Shown: positions 31,324 through 39,977 of the stretch, one piece after another
Numbering within the stretch: position 1 is the stretch's first letter
Layout: the number at the start of each line of letters is the position of its first letter
Source of the DNA: an uncultured Bacteroidia bacterium
GTDB lineage: Bacteria; Bacteroidota; Bacteroidia; Bacteroidales; UBA932
Length of the DNA stretch: 64,000 nt
Direction: 5' to 3'
Assembly (NCBI GenBank): GCA_902768985.1
Contig: CACXNA010000015.1
Location: 1 to 64,000, forward strand
Translations under genes and position numbers: made by a program
Notes under the pieces: model-generated
What the model was told of the DNA's origin: nothing
The model's database searches: none
What the model saw: only the letters and a program-made list of their open reading frames with translations

Positions 31324-33330
31324 TTACAGCGGGACGATGACCTTCAAGACCACGTTGCGGCCCATATTGGCGACGCCGATGTATTTGAGGCGGCTCAGGT
31401 GGGGCATGTAGACCTGGTCTGTCAGGTTGTTCCCGATGAGGTAAAGCGACAGGCGGGTCTTGCCGCGGATCACCAGGTCCGTTCCCGCCGATGCGCCCAG
31501 CAGTACATAGGCGGGCGTGGCCGTTTCCGTATCGTCCCTGCCGTAGAAACGGTCCTGGCGCATGTTCCAGTCTGTATTCAATGCTATAAAAGCGTTGTTG
31601 AACAGGCGGCCGCCGTGGGAAAGCTCCCACTTGATCTCCGAATAGAGCCGGGGAGCGGGAATCAGCGGCAGGTTGTCGCCGCCGGCTTCGCGGGCGTACA
31701 CGCACGAGAAGGCGCTGCTCAGGTGCAGCTGGTGAACCGGATGGACGTCGATGCCGATTTCTCCGCCGCGCAGGTGCGCCAGACCGCTGCGGAAGGCATA
31801 GACGGGGAGGCCCTCGTCGGAGACCTGGCCGTTGCGGGCGGCGAAGATGTAGTTGTCAATCCGGCTGGCGAACGCGGCCATCTGCACGGAGACATACCGG
31901 GAGCTGAAGTCTAGTCCCAGGTCCCCCTGGAGGCTGTATTCCGGTTTTAGGTCCTTGTTTCCCAGCTCAAAACGGAAGGTGCCTTCATGCTCGCCGTTGG
32001 AGCCCAGCTCCGCCAGGTTGGGCGCGCGGAAACCGCGGGCCACATTGACGCGCAGCGTGAAATGCTCTCCCAGCAGCCGGACGGCGCCCAGGCTGGCGCT
32101 GATGCCCGTGAAGCGGCGCCGGAACGCTTCAAACCGCCCCTCCAGGGCTTCGCTGCGCAGCCAGCGGACGTCCGCCCGCAGGCCGCCGGACAGGGTCCAT
32201 GGCCCCAGGGCCTTGGTGGCCGTGGCGAAGATGCCGGCGTCCAGGAGGCCGTAGGCGGGAATCAGATATTCGTCTCCGAGGTTGTCGCTCAGCTGGGCCA
32301 TGCCGGCCAGACCGAAAGCGGTTTTCCATCCCCGGCCGAATTCACCCTGGTAGCGGATGTCGTAATTGAGCGTGTTGAGGCGGAAATCCAGACCCGGCTC
32401 GTTCGCCTGCTCTTCGAATTCCTGCCGGCGGTTTTGCTGCCATCCCAGGATGACCTTCAGGCTGCCCGGGCCCAGGTGGAAGGTGTTGTCGGAGACGACT
32501 TTCCAGTGGCGGACATGCTGGAAGGGGAGGGACGGCGTGTAGCCGAAGTTGTCCCCCTCGCCTTCGATCATGCCCGGGGTGAGATGATAGTAGCTGAAAC
32601 GCAGGCGGGAATAGCCCCAGGAGCCGTTCCGGCCCAGCATGACGGAGCCCGCCCGTTCCCGGTAGGCGGAGTTGGCCACCTGGCCGTTCAGCGCATTCCG
32701 GTAGGCGTGGGCGTATTTGTCCGAGAACCGGCCGCCCCAGAGCCAGCCGTTCGCGTTGCCGTCGAGCGAGAGCGAATAGGCCAGCAAGCCGTTGTTGGTC
32801 TGGTATTCCGTGGAGAGGCCGCCGCCGATCTCGCCGGGGGCCCGGACCGGATCGGGGTGGAAGATGAGGATGCCGGCGAGGGCATCCGAACCGTACATCA
32901 GCGAGGCCGGGCCCTTGAGGATTTCCACGGAGTGGACGCCGGCGCCGTCGATTTCGATGCCGTGCTCGTCGCCCCACTGCTGGCCTTCCTGGCGGATGCC
33001 GTCGTTCACGACGACCACGCGGTTGTAGCCCATGCCGCGGATGACGGGTTTGGAAATGCCGTTGCCGGTGGTGATCTCGCTCAGGCCCGGCTCCGCGGCG
33101 ATGGCGCTGATGATGTTGCCGCCGGACCGGGCGGACAGGTCGGCGGGCCGGATGACCGATACGGGCGCCGGCATCTCTTTCATTTTGGTGTCTCCGGCCA
33201 GGCCGGTCACCACGAGTTCGTTGATCTGCAGATGCCCGAAGAACACGTCTGTCGAGTCGGGCACATTATTCTGAGCCGTCGCTGCCAGGCACACGACCAG
33301 CAGCGACAATGCAAGGATTGTCTTTTTCAT
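31324..33330 (-). CDS. TonB-dependent outer-membrane receptor (metal or heme type)
   Basis: A 668-residue TonB receptor. Signal peptide (residues 1-19, AATAQ), TonB-box-like INELVVTG, plug domain (KEMPAPVSVIRPADL..., GNGISKPVIRGMG, VNDGIRQEGQQWGDEHG), and a barrel with RGFRAPNLAELGSNGEHEGTFRFE. It lacks the N-terminal carboxypeptidase-like domain of SusC proteins and is shorter than them. The plug and the NLAELGSNGEHEGT block recall zinc, copper and heme receptors. The His-rich protein gene 35 bases upstream supports metal uptake; substrate is inferred. Confidence 0.9.
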   Translation of the reverse strand: MKKTILALSLLVVCLAATAQNNVPDSTDVFFGHLQINELVVTGLAGDTKMKEMPAPVSVIRPADLSARSGGNIISAIAAEPGLSEITTGNGISKPVIRGMGYNRVVVVNDGIRQEGQQWGDEHGIEIDGAGVHSVEILKGPASLMYGSDALAGILIFHPDPVRAPGEIGGGLSTEYQTNNGLLAYSLSLDGNANGWLWGGRFSDKYAHAYRNALNGQVANSAYRERAGSVMLGRNGSWGYSRLRFSYYHLTPGMIEGEGDNFGYTPSLPFQHVRHWKVVSDNTFHLGPGSLKVILGWQQNRRQEFEEQANEPGLDFRLNTLNYDIRYQGEFGRGWKTAFGLAGMAQLSDNLGDEYLIPAYGLLDAGIFATATKALGPWTLSGGLRADVRWLRSEALEGRFEAFRRRFTGISASLGAVRLLGEHFTLRVNVARGFRAPNLAELGSNGEHEGTFRFELGNKDLKPEYSLQGDLGLDFSSRYVSVQMAAFASRIDNYIFAARNGQVSDEGLPVYAFRSGLAHLRGGEIGIDVHPVHQLHLSSAFSCVYAREAGGDNLPLIPAPRLYSEIKWELSHGGRLFNNAFIALNTDWNMRQDRFYGRDDTETATPAYVLLGASAGTDLVIRGKTRLSLYLIGNNLTDQVYMPHLSRLKYIGVANMGRNVVLKVIVPL

Positions 33331-33365
33331 TCTGTTTATTTAAAGGATTAATACGGTAAAACCAA

Positions 33366-33713
33366 TTAACGACAGAATGAAACGGGTGGGGCTCGTGAAG
33401 AGAAATGGTGGGTGGAACGGAGAATCAGCCCTTCGGACAGACAGTCGATTCGGGCGCTACAGTCTGCGGAAAACAGATCTGCGACGAGGTTCGTGGACGG
33501 GACATACTGCTGGGTGAGGAGCAGGCAGATCAGACAGTCGTCAGTGTCGCTTTCGTCAGAGAGGTGCCCCGGATGCGGCTGATGGTGAGCGCATTGTTCG
33601 CAGGCGACGTCTGCGTGGTGGTGTTCGTCGTGATGGTGGAACGGCGCCAGCAATACCACCGGCAGGATGACCGACAGCAGGATAAGACCCGATATGCGCC
33701 GCTTCAGAAGCAT
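33366..33713 (-). CDS. Small His-rich envelope protein
   Basis: About 115 residues from the internal ATG at 33713, which starts a good signal or anchor segment (LLKRRISGLILLSVILPVVLLAPF). It is followed at once by HHHDEHHH, then CEQCAHHQPHPGH and DDCLICLLL, so it is loaded with potential metal ligands, and ends HHFSSRAPP. Such small proteins are often found upstream of TonB metal receptors in Bacteroidota and are presumed to bind zinc or copper. The longer frame from 33821 has no support. Likely one operon with the receptor. Confidence 0.72.
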   Translation of the reverse strand: MLLKRRISGLILLSVILPVVLLAPFHHHDEHHHADVACEQCAHHQPHPGHLSDESDTDDCLICLLLTQQYVPSTNLVADLFSADCSARIDCLSEGLILRSTHHFSSRAPPVSFCR

Positions 33714-33751
33714 TTTTATGACCGCGATTCGCGCGGCGAAGATACGATTTT

Positions 33752-33782
33752 TTTGGTGTTTGTGCGAATAATTGTACCTTAG
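33752..33782 (+). promoter_or_regulatory. Promoter of the gltS operon
   Basis: TTTG at 33752-33755, 19 bases, TACCTTAG at 33775-33782 (seven of eight defined or free positions of TAnnTTTG). The ATG is 16 bases downstream. Confidence 0.7.
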
Positions 33783-33798
33783 TAGGACAAAAGAACCT

Positions 33799-35040
33799 AT
33801 GATTAGTTTAGAACTGGACATGATTCAGTCTGCCGGCCTGGGCGCCCTGGCCCTTTTCGTCGGTATGATCTTGACAAGGAAGATTCCCTTTCTTCAGAAA
33901 TTCTGCGTGCCCTCGCCGGTGAGCGGCGGCATTATCTTCTCCCTGATCACGCTCGCCCTCTATGCCTGGTTTGATGTGGAGGTGTCGTTCGTGAGCACCT
34001 TGCAGGATGTCTTCATGATGGCATTCTTTACCAGCGTGGGCTTCCAGTGTGACCTCAAGGTCATCAGGCAGGGAGGAAAACTGCTGGGCTTCATGCTTAT
34101 CCTGCTGGTGCTCAACATCACCCTGCAGAATTTGATGCCCTTGGGACTTACCCGGCTGATGGGTGTCGATCCCCTGGTCGGCATGGCTGCCGGCAGCGTC
34201 TCCATGACCGGCGGACACGGCACGGTAGGCGGATTCAAAAGCGTGCTCGAGGGCATGGGCCTGCAGGGGGCGGAAACCATCGGCATGGCCGCCGCCACAT
34301 TCGGCCTGGTGGCCGGCTCCATGCTGGGCGGCCCCCTGGCGGAGAAGCTGATCCGTACGAAACTGAAGCATGAGCAGATTCAGCCGCCGCCCGAAGAGAT
34401 CGATCCCGCCATGTCCGGCATCGAGATCGATGAGGCCTCGCCGGTCAACCGGACGAAGCGTGTCAGCACAAACGAGCAGGAGTTCCAGCAGTATGCGAAG
34501 GCCACCTATTTCATCCTCCTGGTCATGGGAGGCGGTGTCTTGCTCGGCCGGCTGCTTGCCCGGACCGGGATCACGTTCCCGACCTATTTCGGCGCCTTGA
34601 TCCTGGCGGCTATCATCCGCAACACCCTGGGCCTTTTCAAAAAAGAGAAGTCGCTGGACATGGACCGTATCGTCAGTGTCGGAAACATCTGTCTGTCCAT
34701 GTTCCTCGGCATGGCTCTGATCTCACTGAAGCTGTGGCAGTTGCAGAGCCTGGCCCTTCCCCTGATCGTCATTCTGCTGTCCCAGGTGCTGATGATCGCC
34801 CTGTTCGCCTACTTCGTGGCTTTCCCCATGCTGGGACGCGATTACGACGCCGCCGTCCTGTGTGCCGGCCTGTGCGGTTTCGGGCTGGGCGCCACGCCCA
34901 ATGCCATGGCCAACATGAGCGCCGTCTGTTATAAATACCACTATACGGTCAAGCCTTTCCTCATCATCCCCATCGTCGGGGCTGTGTTCACCGATCTGTT
35001 CAACACAGGACTCATCACCCTCTTCCTGAATCTCATTTAG
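33799..35040 (+). CDS. gltS: Sodium/glutamate symporter family protein
   Basis: A GltS-type inner-membrane carrier of 413 residues with about 10-11 hydrophobic segments. Family blocks include FCVPSPVSGGIIFSL near the start, GGHGT (TGGHGTVGGFK) and, in the second half, CAGLCGFGLGATPNAMANM. A central cytoplasmic loop (about 195-235) is charged. It would import glutamate or a similar dicarboxylic compound with sodium. The next gene, an outer-membrane barrel, begins 3 bases after the stop, an unusual pairing. Confidence 0.9.
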   Translation: MISLELDMIQSAGLGALALFVGMILTRKIPFLQKFCVPSPVSGGIIFSLITLALYAWFDVEVSFVSTLQDVFMMAFFTSVGFQCDLKVIRQGGKLLGFMLILLVLNITLQNLMPLGLTRLMGVDPLVGMAAGSVSMTGGHGTVGGFKSVLEGMGLQGAETIGMAAATFGLVAGSMLGGPLAEKLIRTKLKHEQIQPPPEEIDPAMSGIEIDEASPVNRTKRVSTNEQEFQQYAKATYFILLVMGGGVLLGRLLARTGITFPTYFGALILAAIIRNTLGLFKKEKSLDMDRIVSVGNICLSMFLGMALISLKLWQLQSLALPLIVILLSQVLMIALFAYFVAFPMLGRDYDAAVLCAGLCGFGLGATPNAMANMSAVCYKYHYTVKPFLIIPIVGAVFTDLFNTGLITLFLNLI

Positions 35041-35043
35041 TCC

Positions 35044-36609
35044 ATGCGCCACGGTGTCCTCACAGCCATCTGCCTGTTGCTCTTCCATCTCACCGCTTTC
35101 GCGGAAGGCGATGAGCCCGTCATCGAGATCAAGGCGGACCGGACCTACATCTATCCCCAGCGGATGGACCTGACGGGGGAGGAGTCCCTGATGGATGTCC
35201 TCCAGATGGTGCCGGACCTGATGATCGCCGGCTACGAAGATGTCATCGCCAACTACAACCTGCGCCTCGATAACTGCCCGATGAATGGCGACAACAGGCT
35301 GATCCTGAGCCAGATGAAAGCCAAGGACGTCGCCAGGATCCAGGTCTGTGACAACACGGGCGTCGCGAAGGGTACCATCGGAACGGGCCGGGTGCTGGAC
35401 ATCAACATGAAGATCCCCGGGGCGCTGGAGGGGTTTGTGGAAGGGCAGGCCGGCCTGGGAAAGGAAATGGCCGGTATCGCCTCCGCAAACGTGCTGTACG
35501 GCAGTCAGCGCATGGACCTCTATGCCAATGCGTCCTACCGCTATCAGGGCGGAAACCGGGAGCATCTGACCCTGCACATGACCAACCGTTTCGACGACAG
35601 GAACAGGCTGCTGACCTATTTCACCCAGCAGTATCTCGATCAGCCCGCCGGCGCGTCGCACAAGGTCATGGGCCGGGCGAGATACTTCCACACCTTCAAC
35701 GACCGGGGGACGGAGCTGCTCCTCGTGGGCGGGTATCAGTACTCCACGGACCCGGCCCTCTCCAGCACGCTGCCCCTGTTTATCGCCGAGCTGAACACGC
35801 CGCTGCTGACCCCGCGGCTGTCCATGACGCTGGGCGCGGAAGGGGATTACCTGATGACCCGGCAAAAGGGGACCGGCCGGAGCTGGGACATCTTCAACCA
35901 CGACATTTATCTCCAGCTGACCTATACCTTGCCCCGGTGGCGCTTTACGGCCGGCTCCCGCGTGATGTTCTATCACTGGCAGCTGATGGAAAGCGGGCGT
36001 GCGCAGCGGCATGCCGACGTCCGCGACAACGCGAATGCCTGCGTCATCTTTGTGCCGGATGGCCGCAATCAGGTCCAGCTGGGCTATTTTCGCAAATACT
36101 ACAATCCCGCCTTCTCCGCCCTGTTCATGGAGGCCCCTTCGCTCTCTGACGAGGAATGGGCGGTCACCCGGGGGCAGCTGGCGGAGCGGACGATCAATCA
36201 GGTGAAGCTCGCTTATGCCTTCAGCCGGCGGAAGCTGACCGTACAGACGGAGGCCAGCTACTACGCCGTCCAGGGGCAGGAACATTTCGCGCAGCTGGGC
36301 GCGTCGGCCTTCTGGAAGACGAAAGGGCTGGCGCTGACTGGCGGCACCAATCTCTATATAGCCCAGAGCGGGACCTATGCTTCCGTGAGGTTCGCCCCGA
36401 CGGCCTATCTTCCTCACAACTGGCAGATCGGAGCACAGGTCGTCTATTATACCGCGAATTCACCCATCCGCGCGGCCTACGGCGCGCCCGTCTATGGATG
36501 CCTGTCCGTGAACAAACAGTTCGGGAGGAACTGGAACCTGGGCATCGACTGGCACGACATGTTCTCCGCCTGGCATGCGGCCCACGTGAAGCTGCAGTAT
36601 CGATTCTAA
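35044..36609 (+). CDS. Outer-membrane beta-barrel protein with TonB-plug-like N-terminus
   Basis: A 521-residue exported protein. Signal peptide (residues 1-20, LTAFAE), then a plug-like region (about 25-125, ESLMDVLQMVPDLMIAG..., ARIQVCDNTGVAKGTIGTG, VLDINMK) and a barrel with alternating aromatic strands ending QYRF, a proper outer-membrane terminal motif. It resembles the outer-membrane barrel family related to TonB receptors but lacks a clear TonB box. Sandwiched between gltS (3 bases) and the deacylase-like gene (1-base overlap, TAATG), it may pass the GltS substrate through the outer membrane; that is inference. Confidence 0.75.
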   Translation: MRHGVLTAICLLLFHLTAFAEGDEPVIEIKADRTYIYPQRMDLTGEESLMDVLQMVPDLMIAGYEDVIANYNLRLDNCPMNGDNRLILSQMKAKDVARIQVCDNTGVAKGTIGTGRVLDINMKIPGALEGFVEGQAGLGKEMAGIASANVLYGSQRMDLYANASYRYQGGNREHLTLHMTNRFDDRNRLLTYFTQQYLDQPAGASHKVMGRARYFHTFNDRGTELLLVGGYQYSTDPALSSTLPLFIAELNTPLLTPRLSMTLGAEGDYLMTRQKGTGRSWDIFNHDIYLQLTYTLPRWRFTAGSRVMFYHWQLMESGRAQRHADVRDNANACVIFVPDGRNQVQLGYFRKYYNPAFSALFMEAPSLSDEEWAVTRGQLAERTINQVKLAYAFSRRKLTVQTEASYYAVQGQEHFAQLGASAFWKTKGLALTGGTNLYIAQSGTYASVRFAPTAYLPHNWQIGAQVVYYTANSPIRAAYGAPVYGCLSVNKQFGRNWNLGIDWHDMFSAWHAAHVKLQYRF

Positions 36610-37142
36610 TGTTTAAAGTAAGCGACATCATCACCACGCCGCCGCGGGAGTTCAGCTCGGAGCTTCAGCGGCAGGTCTATGCGACCTTCGCGTCGCTGGG
36701 GATTCCTTTCGAGCGCGTGGATACGGATCCAGGCCTCACGATGGAAGACTGCCAGCACATCGATGCGAAGATCGGCGTGCGGATCGTAAAGACCATCTTT
36801 CTGTGCAACCGGCAGCAGACGGAGTTCTATCTGTATGTGACGACGGACGACAAGCCATTCGTGACGCGGGACTTCTGCGGAGCGCTTGGGATTCCTCGGG
36901 TGTCCTTCGCCTCAGCGGAGAAGCTCTGGGAGCTGACGGGCGTGCAGGTGGGCGCCACGACCATCCTGAGCGCCATCCTGCCGCAGTCGGCCGGCGTGCA
37001 CCTGGTGATGGACCGCAGCGTGGCGGAAGGGGAGTGGTTCGCCTGCACGGACGGCACGGCCACCTGCTTCGTGAAGATCCGCACGGCGGACCTGCTCGAC
37101 AAGTATTTGCCCGCCTCCGGGCACGAAGTGAGGGTTATCTGA
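36609..37142 (+). CDS. Prolyl-tRNA deacylase-like protein (YbaK/PrdX family)
   Basis: A 177-residue member of the YbaK/ProX-PrdX editing family, which hydrolyses mischarged tRNA such as Ala-tRNA(Pro). Recognisable parts are VYATFASLGIPFERVD, GVRIVKTIFLCNRQQTEFYLYVTTDDK with the conserved K of VKTIFL, and GVQVGATTILSAI. The start overlaps the upstream stop by one base. A deleted second copy lies at 30090-30240 in the same orientation, so the two copies bracket a 6.4-kb block. Confidence 0.9.
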   Translation: MFKVSDIITTPPREFSSELQRQVYATFASLGIPFERVDTDPGLTMEDCQHIDAKIGVRIVKTIFLCNRQQTEFYLYVTTDDKPFVTRDFCGALGIPRVSFASAEKLWELTGVQVGATTILSAILPQSAGVHLVMDRSVAEGEWFACTDGTATCFVKIRTADLLDKYLPASGHEVRVI

Positions 37143-37204
37143 CCAGGTTGGCGCTTTCCTGAAAAGGTCTATTATATCTGAAAAGCCAATAGAACAGACC
37201 GAAT

Positions 37205-37335
37205 AAAACGACAAACAGCCGCTGTCTCAGCGGCTGTTTACGGTTAGTTAGTAGTGTATTACCTTATAGAAGGTTCAATTATTGTTGGTTAGAAGTCTCC
37301 GGCACAGAACCGGAGTCGAGTTGTTTTCATTTCCG
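37205..37335 (-). ncRNA. Candidate small RNA (or short leader-peptide mRNA)
   Basis: A perfect promoter (37340-37370) points into about 130 bases that end at a strong terminator (37213-37239), with no annotated gene between. The predicted transcript has a GTTGT...ACAAC stem and a CTCCGG/CCGGAG hairpin near the 5' end. It also contains a 13-codon frame, MKTTRLRFCAGDF, starting near the 5' end. No known RNA family was recognised. It lies between the deacylase-like gene and trmD. Confidence 0.6.
37213..37239 (-). terminator. Terminator of the candidate small RNA
   Basis: AAACAGCCGCTG pairs with CAGCGGCTGTTT (12 bp, three-base loop); on the minus strand it continues GTCGTTTTA. It could also end the plus-strand gltS operon, although the plus-side tail is not T-rich. 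Confidence 0.8.
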
Positions 37336-37339
37336 ACAA

Positions 37340-37370
37340 CAAAGTTACGCACATTTTTTAATTGTGCAAA
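37340..37370 (-). promoter_or_regulatory. Perfect consensus promoter reading leftward
   Basis: On the minus strand: TTTG (37367-37370), exactly 19 bases, TAACTTTG (37340-37347). It has no protein gene downstream and is the main evidence for the small RNA. Confidence 0.8.
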
Positions 37371-37425
37371 CTTTTTCGAACTTTTTTTCAAAAAAATATG
37401 AAAAAAATCTTTTGAGTTATTAAAA

Positions 37426-38103
37426 TTATTTATTAAGTAGCTCCGGACGGAGGCGTTTCGTGCGCTCCAAAGCTTGCTCATCTTGCCATGCATCAATGAG
37501 TTTCGGGTTCCCGCTCAGCAGAACGTCCGGAACACGCCATCCATGGAACTCGACGGGCCGGGTGTAGACGGGCGGAGAGAGCAAATTGTCCTGAAAACTG
37601 TCGGACAGGGCGGAAGTCTCGTCGGTCAGGGCGCCGGGGATGAGCCGGACGATGGAGTCGGTGAGCAGGGCGGCCGGGATTTCGCCGCCGCTGACGACGT
37701 AGTCGCCCACGGAGATCTCGCGCGTGACGAGGTGCTCGCGGATGCGGTGGTCGATGCCTTTGTAGTGGCCGCAGAGCAGGATGAGGTTCTCCTTGAGGGA
37801 GAGCTCGTTGGAGATGCCCTGGTCGAGGCGCTCGCCGTCGGGGGAGAGGTAGATGATCTCGTCGTAGTCGCGCTCGGCGCGCAGCTCCTCGATCATGTCG
37901 TAGACGGGCTCGATGCGCATGACCATGCCGGCGTCGCCGCCGTAGCTGTAGTCGTCCACGTTCTTGCGGGGGCCGATGCCGTATTTGCGCAGGTTGTGGA
38001 CCTGGATGTCCACCAGGCCCTTCTTGATGGCGCGTCCGACGATGGAGTGGGAGAGGGGGCTCTCCAGCAGCTCGGGCACGACGGTGAGTATATCGATTCG
38101 CAT
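37426..38103 (-). CDS. trmD: tRNA (guanine-N1)-methyltransferase
   Basis: TrmD methylates G37 of tRNAs reading CUN, CCN and CGG, preventing frameshifts. The 225-residue SPOUT protein has the start [12 protein letters not shown], the knot region [14 protein letters not shown], and [11 protein letters not shown] with the essential aspartate region. The C-terminal [24 protein letters not shown] is family-typical. It is transcribed alone, away from the usual rimM-rplS context, and divergently from the DUF349 gene. Confidence 0.95.
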   Translation of the reverse strand: MRIDILTVVPELLESPLSHSIVGRAIKKGLVDIQVHNLRKYGIGPRKNVDDYSYGGDAGMVMRIEPVYDMIEELRAERDYDEIIYLSPDGERLDQGISNELSLKENLILLCGHYKGIDHRIREHLVTREISVGDYVVSGGEIPAALLTDSIVRLIPGALTDETSALSDSFQDNLLSPPVYTRPVEFHGWRVPDVLLSGNPKLIDAWQDEQALERTKRLRPELLNK

Positions 38104-38123
38104 GTTGCTTGGTATTTGTCCCG

Positions 38124-38161
38124 CAAAATTACCCTTTTTATTTTATATTTTAGTATATTTG
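38124..38161. promoter_or_regulatory. Divergent promoter boxes, trmD (-) and DUF349-yidC (+)
   Basis: On the minus strand 38124-38131 reads TAATTTTG, 20 bases before the trmD ATG. On the plus strand 38154-38161 reads TATATTTG, 31 bases before the DUF349 gene. The -33 boxes are not clear on either side. Confidence 0.55.
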
Positions 38162-38192
38162 TCAGCTATAACAATTTTTAAACTCTGATAAT

Positions 38193-39977
38193 ATGAGCGA
38201 GAACATCATTCCTGAGGAGATCCGCAAGGTCGCCGCAGATGTAGAAAATCAGGTGGTTGAGGCCACCGAGCAAGCCGCCGAGGCCGTCGCTGAGAAGGTC
38301 AGTGACGTCGCGGACAAAGTCGAAAACTTGGCCGACAAGTCCCTCTCGGAGCTCTCCGACATGTTTGTTGAACTGAAAGACAGCGCGGAGCGGATGTCCC
38401 GTTCCAAGGAGGCGGAGTCCATCAAGTCCGCTTTCTACAAGCTGTTGGGCCGCCTCAAGGGCGAGAGCGGCGTGTCGGACGAGACGGCGTCCAGCCAGGA
38501 CAACCCTTTCGAGGCCGTTGAACAGAACTTCAAGGCGCTGTATGCCGACTACAAGAAGGAGCGCGCCGAGTTCAACAAGGAGCAGGACGCCCGCCGCGAA
38601 GAGAACCTGGCCAAGAAGCAGGCCATCATCGAGGAGCTCAAGGCCCTCGTCGAAGGTCAGGAAGATGTCAGCGCCCAGTTCCCGGCATTCCGCGAACTCC
38701 AGAACCGCTGGAGGGAGGCAGGCCCCGTGCCCGCCACCGCATTCCGGGACATCAACGATACCTACCAGTTCTATGTGGAGAAGTTCTACGACATGGTCAA
38801 GATCAACCGCGACCTGCGCGACCTGGACTTCCGCAAGAACCTCGAGGCCAAGGAAGCTTTCTGCGAAGCCGCGGAGAAGCTGGCCGAGAACGAGAACGTG
38901 GTGAGCGCCTTCCACGAGCTGCAGAAGCTGCACGAGCAGTGGAAGGAGTACGGCCCCGTGGCCAAGGAGAAGCGTGAGGACATCTGGAACCGCTTCAAGG
39001 CCGCCACGGCCGTGATCAACAAGCGCTACCAGGCCCACTTCGAGGGGCTGAAGGAGCAGCAGGCCGACAATCTCACCAAGAAGACGGAGCTCTGCGAGAA
39101 GACTGAAGAGATCGCCGCCCGCGAGATCACGAACACCGCCGGCTGGAACGCCGCCTCCAAGGAGATCGAGGAGATCCAGGCCGCCTGGCGCCGCATCGGC
39201 TACGCCACCAAGAAGGATAACCAGAAGATTTACGACCGTTTCCGCGCCGCCTGCGACGCGTTCTTCACCCGCAAGCGCGAGTTCTACTCCGGCATCAAGG
39301 ACAACATGTCCGAGAACCTGGAGAAGAAGCTCTCGCTGATCGAGCAGGCCGAGGCCCTCAAGACCAGCACGGAGTGGAAGAAGGCCACGGACCAGTTCAT
39401 CGCCCTGCAGAAGCAGTGGAAGGAGATTGGCGCCGTGCCGCGCAAGAAGTCCGAGGCGCTCTGGAAGCGCTTCCGCGCCGCCTGCGACGAGTACTTCGCC
39501 GCGCGTGACGCCAACGCCGGCGGCGAGAACGACTTCTACGGCAACCTTCGCGCGAAGCGCAAGGTGGTCGAGGACATCCAGGCCTACGAGCCCGCGGACG
39601 CCGCCGCCAACGAGGCCGCGATGCGCGCCTTCCAGGAGCGCTGGTCGGCCATCGGCCACGTCCCCTTCAAGGAGAAGGACGCCATCGGCCGCGCCTACCG
39701 CGACGCGATGCAGGAGAAGTTCCCGGAGTTCAGCGCTCCCCGCGGCGCGTCTTCCCACGCCGGCCGCGCCCCGCGCAGCCCCAAGGACGCCCTGATCGAG
39801 AAGTACAACAAGCTCCAGCAGAACATCACCACCTACGAGAATAACATCGGATTCTTCTCCGCTTCCAAGAACAGCGAACCGCTGATCCGCCAGATGGAGG
39901 AGAGAATCGAGCAAGCCAAGGCCGAGTTGAAGGAATTGGAGGCGCAGATCCGTAAGGCTGAGGAGGGCGAGGCATAA
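38193..39977 (+). CDS. DUF349 repeat protein
   Basis: A 594-residue, highly charged, mainly helical cytosolic protein. The N-terminal 90 residues are an acidic helix; the rest contains several DUF349 repeats of about 70 residues, each with a pattern like LQ-x-W-x2-G-x-VP and a W/F-x-RFRAACD core (LQKQWKEIGAVPRKKSEALWKRF, WSAIGHVPFKEKD). DUF349 proteins are abundant in Bacteroidota; function is not established. The stop overlaps the yidC start by one base. Confidence 0.85.
   Translation: MSENIIPEEIRKVAADVENQVVEATEQAAEAVAEKVSDVADKVENLADKSLSELSDMFVELKDSAERMSRSKEAESIKSAFYKLLGRLKGESGVSDETASSQDNPFEAVEQNFKALYADYKKERAEFNKEQDARREENLAKKQAIIEELKALVEGQEDVSAQFPAFRELQNRWREAGPVPATAFRDINDTYQFYVEKFYDMVKINRDLRDLDFRKNLEAKEAFCEAAEKLAENENVVSAFHELQKLHEQWKEYGPVAKEKREDIWNRFKAATAVINKRYQAHFEGLKEQQADNLTKKTELCEKTEEIAAREITNTAGWNAASKEIEEIQAAWRRIGYATKKDNQKIYDRFRAACDAFFTRKREFYSGIKDNMSENLEKKLSLIEQAEALKTSTEWKKATDQFIALQKQWKEIGAVPRKKSEALWKRFRAACDEYFAARDANAGGENDFYGNLRAKRKVVEDIQAYEPADAAANEAAMRAFQERWSAIGHVPFKEKDAIGRAYRDAMQEKFPEFSAPRGASSHAGRAPRSPKDALIEKYNKLQQNITTYENNIGFFSASKNSEPLIRQMEERIEQAKAELKELEAQIRKAEEGEA

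Noticed and set aside
30248-33330. Classical polysaccharide utilisation locus (SusCD pair)
   Set aside because: The TonB receptor is too short and lacks the SusC N-terminal domain, a terminator separates it from the SusD-like gene, and no glycosidase or hybrid sensor is adjacent.
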